Source of the DNA: an uncultured Collinsella sp.
GTDB lineage: Bacteria > Actinomycetota > Coriobacteriia > Coriobacteriales > Coriobacteriaceae
Assembly: GCA_900755685.1 (NCBI GenBank)
Contig: CAAEHI010000006.1
Coordinates: 1 to 54,027, forward strand
Reading direction: 5' to 3'
DNA length: 54,027 nt
In this document: piece by piece, positions 31,961-40,037 of the stretch
Position numbering within the stretch: position 1 is the first letter of the stretch
How the letters are laid out: each line of letters starts with the position of its first letter
Notes under the pieces: model-generated
What the model saw: only the letters and a program-made list of their open reading frames with translations
The model's database searches: none
What the model was told of the DNA's origin: nothing
Translations under genes and position numbers: made by a program

Positions 31961-34900
31961 ATGCGCCGCACCTTTGTGATGTTGGCAGCGGTCTTATGCG
32001 CGTTCGTTATGGTCGGGGGGGGTTGCCCTCGCGTGCGTACGGTGACGACGGCAACCTTATAGCGAACCCAACCTTTACCAACCAAGCTTCTGGTTGGTCG
32101 ACGACCTCTCCGAATAATAGAATCGGCGAGACGTTGAAGCTCGACCTCTCCACGAAGCTCCTCAACGGTCAAAGAAACCTCAAACAAGCTAACGGTAATC
32201 GCTTTGCGCTTGCGTGGAATCTTAGGCCACAGGATCAAAATCTTTATTTTGAACCTGGATCAACCTACACCACCTTTTCCACCCAGAGCGGCTCCACGTA
32301 CGAGTGGGGCCTCAACCATCGCGCCGCAACCGAACACGACGTGCTGATGCTCACGATGGGTCCTCAACAGGAGGATCTGTCGGTTAACAACGCAGGCCAA
32401 GACCAGCTCATGCAGCTGCGGACTTGGCTTAAGGCGCAGGGCAAGATGCCCCAGGGAAATACCGTTGAGCAGTACACCGTTTACAGCGATCCCTTTGCCG
32501 CAAATGGCGGCTTTGCTGGTAGCAGCGCTGACGGATCCCACTTCTCGTTTGAACAGAGCGACGGCCGCATTGCGCTTTCGGTGTGGCTCGTAAGCTCTAA
32601 CGGACAGGGTTGGTTCTCCTTTGGCACCAACAGCACGCATTATTATCGAGATCTTCCCGAGCAAGACGATGAGTTTGCCTATCAGGCAGTCTATACCGCA
32701 GCGTCCGAAAAGACGATGCTTGCGCTGACTTGCTACGATTCAAATCTTACGGGTGCGAACAAACAATACCGTGAGTGGTTTGGCAATCTGGTCAACGACG
32801 TTCACGTGGAAAAGCAGGACACACGCGACATCTATAGTGATTTTGCCAAGGTGTATCAAGAAAATTCGTCCGAGACCATGACAACGCTCACAAACTATGC
32901 GTTCTCGACCTCGAATCTTAAGAACGAGAATACGAACATTGCTAACGGCAGTTTTGAAGACGATATACATCTGGGGAACCAGGGGCCCAGCAAGTTTACG
33001 TTGTGCTCGCCCCATTGGCGTACGACCGAGACAGACCATCGTATCGAGATCGTTGCCCAGAACGACTACTATATCGACCCAGCTGGGCATTCTGTTACGT
33101 TTACGCCCTCCGATGGTGACTATGCAGCCGAGCTCAACGCACACGAGGCGAGTTCGCTCTACCAATATGTGACGACCGAGCCGGGAAAACAGTACGAGTG
33201 GGGGCTCGACCACCGCGGCCGCTCGGGTCGAGACGCCATGGCCCTTATCATCGGTCCGCGACAAGAAAACGAGCCGTACAAGGACAATCAAAAGGCGCTC
33301 GATCAGTACCAGCAAATTGTTCAATGGATTCAAATGAGCGTCGATAACTATGTCGGCTTGGATGTGGCCAATTTTTCCCAATCGGGCTGCAGCAAAAAGA
33401 TCATCCTGTATTCAACCAAGTTTGACAAAGTGGGCGGATTTGCCAATGCGTCCAGCGGAAGCGCGTTCTCGTGGACGGCCGATGCGGAGCATACCGAAAA
33501 ATGGTGCGTATGGATTATGGCGTCCGAAAACGACGCGTGGGCTTCCTACGGTTCCAACGCGCTCGAGCAGAACAAAAAGGTCGACTACGACTATACCTAC
33601 ACCATTCCGGATGGCCAAAACCAGAGCGTCTTTGCTTTTGTGGCCTACAACACGGCCAACGGGAGCAATTCGATCGGCAACTTCCTCGACAATATCTCGT
33701 TTAGAGAGTTCTATCGCATCGAGACGTACACGACGCCCAACGGAAGCGGAACGTATTTTTATAACGCCGATACCAAGACGGCGGACTTTACCTATGCCAA
33801 AAACTACGTAGGTAAACAGGAGAAGAACTCCTACTTTATGGTCGACGCCAAGCGCGGTGACGGGGCAGTCTTTATCGGTGCTTTTGTCAACGGCGAGTTC
33901 TATTCCGCGGGCGATGGGGCGCACTGGACCGATTTGGACGATGGCACCTATCGCTTTAAGGTTGACAAGGTCACAAAGCACTACAAAGTGCACCTCGTGT
34001 TTTCCAAGGCAGGCGTTCAATACGATGTGAACGGCGGAAAAGCGTATCACTACGATACGTCCGATGAGTCCACGGGCGATTTCGTGCAGCTTTCTGGCGC
34101 TGGAGCGAGCTATACCTCCCATGCCGCCGAAGGACAAAACGACGGCTGGAAGTTTATGGGCTGGGAGTACGCGGGCTCGGGAAAAGCCGTTCGTTTTGGT
34201 GCCGAGCACACAGTGACCCATGCGGCTCCCGAGGGAACTACAGATTCCGGCACTCTTACCATTAGGGGCAAGAAGGTCAATCCGGATACCGGCGCTGCGG
34301 GCGACGTGGTAACGGTCGAAAACATTCCCGAGAGTCAGGGCGCGACATTTGTGGCGCAATGGAAGTATCGTCAGGCCTTTGTTGCTCAGCTCAAAAATGC
34401 CGATGGCACGTGGAGCAACGTAACGACGGGTGGCACGGTCAGCTCCAAGCTTAAGGGGGCAAAGGGCTCCATCGATGCCGGGGATGGCTCGGGCAAGGAC
34501 GCCGACGTGTACGAAAAATCGGGCGTTGCCTACTTTGTGGATGACGGCACGTTTGTGGAGGCGGTGGCCGCTCCCAAGGAGGGCTATCACTTTGAGGGCT
34601 GGTATGACCTATCGAATCCAGACGCCCCGGAGCTGCTGTCGTCTTCACCCACCTATACGTACAACGTGAAGGACCGCCATACGGGATGCGTATACGCACG
34701 ATTCACCCCGCGCACCTACACGCTCAAGGTTTCCAAGAGCGTTACGGGCAATATGGGCGACAAGCGTGCCTACTTTAAGATGACGGCGACCTTTACGGGC
34801 CTCAAGGCTGGTCAGACCTACGCCATCGAGTATTCGGATGCGTCTGCCCAAGGCAGCCATGCGCTCGTGGCGCGACCGAATGATCAGGCCGAGACCGTGG

Positions 34901-35265
34901 AAAACAAGACGGCCTTTACGGCCGATGGCCAGGGCAGGGCGACCGTGCCGTTTGCCGTTAAGGACGGCCTGACCGTTTCGATTAAAACGCTGGATTACAA
35001 CGCGACCTATACCGTGAGGGAAGACGATTACTCTTCGTTGGGCTATCACGCTAAGCTTACGGGTGCGAGCGGCACGCTCAACGGTCCGCGTGTGACCGTT
35101 GCCGTTGAAGCTAAGGCCACCAATTCCCGACAGGTCGCGGTGCCTACGGGTATCACGCTCAATCCCATCTATGCCCTGGCGATTTTGGCCGCCGGCGTGC
35201 TGCTGGCCACGGGCATGGTTGCGCTGCGTTTACATCGCGGCTCCAGGAGGGGCGGGCGCCTATGA
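31961..35265 (+). CDS. pilus adhesin/tip-like surface protein, signal peptide frameshifted at a G8 run
   Basis: An ATG at 31961 encodes a clear signal peptide (MRRTFVMLAAVLCAFVMV), but a run of eight G at 32015-32022 throws it out of frame and it stops at 32062. With six or nine G it joins the long frame, giving about 1101 residues with cleavage near PSRA. The exported part has two similar modules of about 250 residues (DNA 32056-32815 and 32935-33715), each with YEWGL(N/D)HR and a GGFA segment, then repeat-like regions with GW-rich motifs (MGWEY, FEGWY) as in InlB-type B repeats. A pilin-type domain (LKVSKSVTGNMGDKRAYF), VPTGI, a hydrophobic helix and a basic tail end it. In position it matches the Cpa-type tip adhesin of streptococcal FCT loci. 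Its stop overlaps the next ATG. Confidence 0.75.
32015..32022 (+). repeat. run of eight G inside the adhesin signal peptide
   Basis: The run decides the reading frame: with eight G the signal peptide and the mature protein are in different frames; nine or six would join them. The long frame upstream of the run encodes no signal peptide. Confidence 0.85.
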
Positions 35266-35894
35266 GAAGGCATGGCGCCAGCAATGCTGGTGATGGGCCA
35301 GCCGCACGAGCGGCCCCGCAGGGAAGACCCCGGGGCTCGCGGTATTCGGCCGCGTCGAACGCGAGGTTGGGCGCCCATGCGGCGCCAGATCTGGGAGAAG
35401 CGGACGACCGGCGCGATATCGTGGGCTTTCTGGCGCGCCTGGCATTTTTTGTCGTGATGCTCTGGCTGCTCTTTGGCGTGGTCCTGGGCGTGGGTGCGGT
35501 CGCGACCGGCGAGATGGCCCCGCGTATCTGTTCGGGTGACGTCATGCTCTACTGGAGGCTCAGCCAGGGCTTCAACGAGGGTGACGTGGTGGTATACACC
35601 GCGGATGGCGAAGAGCGCCTGGGCCGCGTGGTTGCCCGTCCCGGTGATGAGATCACGGTTACCGAGGCAGGCGAACTCATGGTTAACGGGGCTGTTGTGG
35701 TGGAAAGCGATATCTCTACGCCGACGCCGCGCTACGAGTCTGCTGTGGACTATCCCGTGCACCTGGCAGCGGATGAGTTCTTTGTACTGGCCGATCTGCG
35801 CGAGGGCGGGCACGACAGCCGCCTGTACGGGCCGATTGCCCGTTCGCAGATCAAGGGCAACGTGATCAGCGTGCTGCGCAGGTCGAACTTGTAG
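35262..35894 (+). CDS. SipA-like signal-peptidase homologue without catalytic residues
   Basis: The product has 210 residues. After a 50-residue hydrophilic tail comes one membrane helix (about 54-77), then the type I signal peptidase fold. The box that should hold the catalytic Ser reads GEMAPRICSGD, with Glu 84 in place of Ser. The box with the catalytic Lys reads LGRVVARPGDE, with Gly 121 in place of Lys. From memory, streptococcal SipA, needed for FCT pilus assembly, has likewise lost both residues (Asp and Gly). This protein is therefore probably a pilin-assembly partner rather than a protease. The start overlaps the adhesin stop as ATGA, so translation is coupled. The pilin gene follows by 51 bp. 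Confidence 0.8.
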   Translation: MRRHGASNAGDGPAARAAPQGRPRGSRYSAASNARLGAHAAPDLGEADDRRDIVGFLARLAFFVVMLWLLFGVVLGVGAVATGEMAPRICSGDVMLYWRLSQGFNEGDVVVYTADGEERLGRVVARPGDEITVTEAGELMVNGAVVVESDISTPTPRYESAVDYPVHLAADEFFVLADLREGGHDSRLYGPIARSQIKGNVISVLRRSNL

Positions 35895-35945
35895 GCACGG
35901 AGCTTGGTTTTATTAAGGGCATATGCCCGAGAGGAAGGATACAAC

Positions 35946-37031
35946 ATGAAAACTGGAAAGAGGCGACTGGCGGCGTTTACAGTTGTGGCTGCCACGATGC
36001 TGCTGGCTTTGGTGGGAGTTGTCACGCCCGCGTGGGCGGAGGAGGGATCTACTACTCCGCATCTGCCGGTAACTGACAACAAAGTTACGATTGCCTCAAA
36101 ACTCACCATGGATGAGAACGCCATGGTGCCGAATGTGATGTTTAACTATTCGATTGCGCCGGCAAGTAAGAACGAGCTTACGAGCACGGGTGGTATGCCC
36201 GTTACTGCTGGGGTGGACGGGGCCGTTTCGCTTTCACCGGATTTCGTTAATTACTCTGATGGGAAGTGGAATCATGAGAACGCCGACGGCACTACGACAA
36301 TAACCGCTCAATTGAGTGCCGTCCTTGATGCCTCAGAGTTCAAGGCTCCGGGCATCTACCGATACAAAATTACGCAGCAGAAGCCAGTCTTGGATGGCCT
36401 CGACGTTAGGAATGGGCCGCTGTTCCTCGATGTTTACGTAGAAAATAATGACACGGGCTATGTTGTCAAGGGCTGTACTCTTAGCGCAGAAGCAGGTCCG
36501 GGCAAGAAGACCGATGGCTTTGTAAACGATTATGCCACCCATAAGCTGACTATTAAAAAGATCGTCGCGGGTAACCAGGGTGACAAGAACAAGGACTTTC
36601 AGTTTACTGTCAGCCTTAGCGGCGCTACCGGTGAAACCTATAAGTACGTCAAAGTGAAAAAAGACGGCACTTCCACGCCCGGAGATGTAGCCAATTCGGG
36701 ATCTACGGTTTCGGTGAACCTTAGAGACGGAGACTACATCATCTTCTATGGTCTTTCATCGAAGGACACGTATGCCGTAACTGAGGGCGACTACAAGAAG
36801 GAAGGTTATGAAACGTCGTACAAGATTGGGGAGACTGGCAACGAAACAAAGTCCAATACTATTTCCGCGAAGGGTATCGGTGATTCTGACACCACGGTGA
36901 CCTTTACCAACACCAAAGAGGCTACCGTTCCGACCGATGTTATTCGGACGGTCGTTCCCTATGCGGCAATCGTCGCGTTTGCTGCCGTGATGGGCGTGGT
37001 TTTCTTCCGTCCTCGTCGTAACCGCCGTTAA
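35946..37031 (+). CDS. FctA/Spy0128-like major pilin
   Basis: The product has 361 residues. A signal peptide ends near PAWA (about 31). Two Ig-like pilin domains follow: an FctA/Spy0128-type domain (about 45-198) with PGIYRYKIT and GFVNDYATH, and a second (about 199-322) starting KLTIKKIVAGNQGDKNKDF. Lys and Asn at the ends of each domain (Lys 52 and Asn 194; Lys 204 or 205 and Asn 322) are candidate isopeptide partners. Glu 280 fits the catalytic acid of the second domain, while the matching place in the first reads Gln. VPTDV (328-332), a hydrophobic helix and RRNRR form the sorting signal. The (E/Q)VPTG-like motif suits a class B pilus sortase. GGAAGGA precedes the ATG. Codon use is less G+C-rich than in the flanking genes. 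Confidence 0.88.
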   Translation: MKTGKRRLAAFTVVAATMLLALVGVVTPAWAEEGSTTPHLPVTDNKVTIASKLTMDENAMVPNVMFNYSIAPASKNELTSTGGMPVTAGVDGAVSLSPDFVNYSDGKWNHENADGTTTITAQLSAVLDASEFKAPGIYRYKITQQKPVLDGLDVRNGPLFLDVYVENNDTGYVVKGCTLSAEAGPGKKTDGFVNDYATHKLTIKKIVAGNQGDKNKDFQFTVSLSGATGETYKYVKVKKDGTSTPGDVANSGSTVSVNLRDGDYIIFYGLSSKDTYAVTEGDYKKEGYETSYKIGETGNETKSNTISAKGIGDSDTTVTFTNTKEATVPTDVIRTVVPYAAIVAFAAVMGVVFFRPRRNRR

Positions 37032-37051
37032 AACAGCGAGGATTGCAGCCG

Positions 37052-37785
37052 ATGGAGCTTAAACGCGTAGCTCGGCTGGCGAGAGCCGGCGACCGCGTGC
37101 TTACGTGGTTTGCCGGCTTTCTCGTGCTGCTCATGCTGCTGTACGGGGCTATTCGCTGTGGGACACAAACAACGTTATGAACGGTGGGTTCATCAGCGAC
37201 GAGCTGCTACGCTACAAACCCACCGGGATCAACGATTGCGCACGCCTGCAGGATCTGATGGCCAAAAATCCAGACGTTGTCGGATGGGTTACCATCGATG
37301 GCACCAACATCGACTATCCCTTTGTTCAGGGAAAAGATAACCAGGAATACCTCAACAAAAACGTGTTGGGGGAGTCCGCGGTTTCGGGAGCGGTGTTTTT
37401 GGATACGCGCAACAGCCGCACGATGACCGATTCCTACAATCTGCTCTATGCGCACCACATGGATAACGGCGCGATGTTTGGCGATGTCGACCGGTTTTTA
37501 GACAGGGGCTTCTTTGACCTGCACCGCACGGGCACGCTCTACGCAAAGGATGGGGCGTTCCGCCTGCGCATTGTTGCCGTGTGCTCGTTTGCTGCGAGTG
37601 ATGACATTATCTTTGGGCCGGGAAACCTGGACCAGGCCTCGATGCAGACGCTGCTCACGCATGTCTCGCAGACGGCGGTGCACGAGAACATGGATGACGT
37701 TGGTCCCGATGCACGCATCATCGCGCTTTCTACCTGCAGCGATAAAACAAATGGGCGCCGAGCGCTCCTAGCCGAAATCTTGTAG
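37052..37785 (+). pseudogene. class B pilin sortase, frameshifted in the membrane anchor
   Basis: From the ATG at 37052 a membrane anchor is read (about residues 18-32, TWFAGFLVLLMLLYG), but at the G4 run 37145-37148 the frame is lost and soon stops. One extra G would join it to the remaining frame beginning GYSLWDTNNV. The rest is a complete class B sortase: VVGWVTIDGTNIDYPFVQ, catalytic His in LLYAHHMDNGAMF, Cys in ALSTCSD, and Arg in NGRR. Class B sortases polymerise FctA-type pilins in S. pyogenes. As read, an internal ATG would give a protein without the anchor. The stop codon is the first part of a dispersed repeat. A real inactivation, a variable site or a sequencing error are all possible. 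Confidence 0.75.
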
Positions 37786-37867
37786 CTCATTTAGGATGGG
37801 GCTTTTCTAGCTACCTTTGCCGTCCTACCTGCGCAATGATTTTTCTGGGACGGGGATTTTTAGCTAC
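37782..37867 (+). repeat. GTAGCTCATTT repeat at the sortase gene end, with a partial second copy
   Basis: Positions 37782-37838 match 31722-31778 closely; its TAG is the sortase stop codon. The stem AGGATGG pairs with CCGTCCT. A shorter piece (TGGGACGGGGATTTTTAGCTAC, cut here to its core) follows at 37846-37867. Confidence 0.7.
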
Positions 37868-37924
37868 GGCGTTCCGTTAGCTTGACCAGTCCCCCCACCA
37901 CCTTCCAAATCATCCTTACAAAAC

Positions 37925-37952
37925 GAGGCCCTGGCCAAACGGCCAGGGCCTC
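37925..37952. terminator. 12-bp hairpin between the pilus and ABC exporter loci
   Basis: Stem 37925-37936 with 37941-37952 around AAAC, with T-rich sequence on both sides. It can stop transcripts from either side of these converging operons. Confidence 0.8.
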
Positions 37953-37995
37953 ACAAACTTTTATTCCGTTCTAAACGACGGGCTGATCGTGCGCA

Positions 37996-38103
37996 GGAGG
38001 GCGCCCCGAGGGTGGCGGGGTATTTCCTCCGCGCGCAGTTTCGCAGCGCAGCGAGAATGTTTGAGCACGGAGGAATTACCCCGCCACCCTCGGGGCGCCC
38101 TCC
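37996..38103. repeat. 36-bp inverted repeat with a 36-nt loop
   Basis: Arms 37996-38031 and 38068-38103 pair at 35 of 36 positions. The loop is rich in GCGCAG. It lies 14 bp past the stop of the exporter gene at 38118 and follows the separate terminator at 37925-37952. No transposase or target duplication was seen. Confidence 0.85.
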
Positions 38104-38117
38104 GTCAGTAACCGGTC

Positions 38118-40037
38118 CTACTCGAGCTCAAACGCTCCGGTATAGAGCTGGTAGTAATACCCGCGCTTGGCGATCAACTCGTCGTGGTTGCCGCGCTCGA
38201 TGATGCGGCCGTGGTCCAGACAGATGATCGCGTCGGAGTTGCGCACGGTGGACAGGCGGTGCGCGATGACAAACGTCGTGCGGCCTTCCATGAGCTTGTC
38301 CATGCCGGCCTGCACGATAGCCTCGGTGCGGGTGTCGATGGAGCTCGTGGCCTCGTCCAGAATCATTGCCGGCGGATCGGCGACGGCGGCGCGTGCGATC
38401 GAAATCAGCTGGCGCTGGCCTTGCGACAACTGGGCGCCGTTGCCGGTGAGCATGGTGTCGTAGCCATCGGGCAGGCGGGTGATAAAGTCGTCCGCGCCCG
38501 CGAGCTTGGCCGCCGCGATGCACTCCTCGTCGGTGGCGTCCAGGTTGCCGTAGCGGATGTTATCCATCACGGTGCCGGTGAACAGGTTTACGTCCTGCAG
38601 CACGACGCCCAGCGAGCGGCGCAGATCGGCCTTGCGGATCTTGTTGACGTTGATGCCGTCGTAGCGGATCTTGCCGTCGGCGATGTCATAGAAGCGGTTG
38701 ATGAGGTTAGTGATGGTCGTCTTGCCAGCACCGGTGGCGCCGACAAACGCGACCTTCTGACCCGGCTTGGCAAACACGGACACGCCGTGCAGCACCTCGT
38801 GGTCGGGCGTGTAGCCAAAGTCGACGTTGTCCATGACCAGGTCGCCGCGCAGCGGTACGTACTCGATCTCGCCGGTTGCGCGGTGCGGATGTTTCCATGC
38901 CCACATGCCGGTGTGGTGGTCGGCCTCCTCGAACTCCCAGGTCTCGGGGTTCACCTGCGCGTTGACGAGCGTCACGTAGCCTTCGTCGGCCTCGGGCTCC
39001 TCGTCGATGAGCTCAAAGATACGGTCGGCGCCGGCGAGACCCATGACCACGGCGTTGATCTGCTGCGAGATCTGGCCGATCTGTCCGCAGAACTGCTTGG
39101 TCATGTTGAGGAACGGCACCACGACGGTGATGGACAGCGCCATGCCCGAGATGCTCAGGTTGGGCACGCCCAGCGCCAGGAAAATGCCGCCTGCCAGTGC
39201 GACCAGCACGTAGAGCAGGTTGCCCAGGTTCATAAGGATGGGCATGAGGATGTTGGCGTACATGTTGGCCTTCTGCGAGACCTCGAAGAGCTTTTCGTTG
39301 CGCTCGTCAAAATCGGCCTCGGCGGCAGACTCGTGGCAGAATGCCTTGACGACCTTCTGGCCGTTCATGACTTCCTCGATATGGCCCTCGACAACGCCGA
39401 GTTCGGTCTGCTGCGCAATAAAGAAGCGCGCGGAGTTGGAGCCGAGCAGCTTGGTCATAAAGGTCATAAAGACGACGCCGGCCACAATGACCAGGCACAT
39501 CCACACACTGTAGTACAGCATGATAAAGAACACCGTGGCGATGACGATGACCGTCATGAGCAGGTTGGGCAGCGACTGGCTGATCATCTGGCGCAGCGTG
39601 TCGATGTCGTTGGTGTAGTGGCTCATGATGTCGCCGCGCTGGTGCGTGTCGAAGTAGCGGATCGGCAGGTCCTGCATGCGGTTGAACATCTTCTCGCGCA
39701 ACTTCTCCAGCGAGCCCTGCGTGACGATGGCCATGGCGCGGTTCCAGAACAGCGAGGACAGGATGCCGACGCCGTAGATGCAGGCGAGGGTGGTCACGAG
39801 CTGTGCGATCTTGGGCTGTGCGGCTTCCCAATCGCCCGACTGCCACGATTCGCTAATAATCTGCAGGGCGCTCTGAAGGAAGGTCGCGCCGATGGAGTTG
39901 ATGATGGCGCAGAGCACCACGCCGATGACGACGAGGGGCAAAAGCACGGGGTAGAAGCCAAAGAGCGTCTTGATGAGGCGCGACATGGTGCCGCCCTTGC
40001 GGTTGAGCGCGCGCTCGGCGGTCGTTGCCTTACTCAT
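38118..40037 (-). CDS. ABC exporter half-transporter, catalytic subunit (MarR operon)
   Basis: The product has 639 residues. Six membrane helices (about 30-340) are followed by an insert of about 50 residues before the ATPase domain, rich in Trp and His. The ATPase has Walker A GATGAGKTT, signature LSQGQRQL, canonical Walker B MILDEATSSID and switch His in IAHRLSTV. It pairs with the degenerate subunit upstream, whose end it overlaps by 8 bp. The start ATG follows GGAGG. Its partner and the MarR regulator suggest inducible multidrug or toxic-compound export. Confidence 0.92.
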   Translation of the reverse strand: MSKATTAERALNRKGGTMSRLIKTLFGFYPVLLPLVVIGVVLCAIINSIGATFLQSALQIISESWQSGDWEAAQPKIAQLVTTLACIYGVGILSSLFWNRAMAIVTQGSLEKLREKMFNRMQDLPIRYFDTHQRGDIMSHYTNDIDTLRQMISQSLPNLLMTVIVIATVFFIMLYYSVWMCLVIVAGVVFMTFMTKLLGSNSARFFIAQQTELGVVEGHIEEVMNGQKVVKAFCHESAAEADFDERNEKLFEVSQKANMYANILMPILMNLGNLLYVLVALAGGIFLALGVPNLSISGMALSITVVVPFLNMTKQFCGQIGQISQQINAVVMGLAGADRIFELIDEEPEADEGYVTLVNAQVNPETWEFEEADHHTGMWAWKHPHRATGEIEYVPLRGDLVMDNVDFGYTPDHEVLHGVSVFAKPGQKVAFVGATGAGKTTITNLINRFYDIADGKIRYDGINVNKIRKADLRRSLGVVLQDVNLFTGTVMDNIRYGNLDATDEECIAAAKLAGADDFITRLPDGYDTMLTGNGAQLSQGQRQLISIARAAVADPPAMILDEATSSIDTRTEAIVQAGMDKLMEGRTTFVIAHRLSTVRNSDAIICLDHGRIIERGNHDELIAKRGYYYQLYTGAFELE

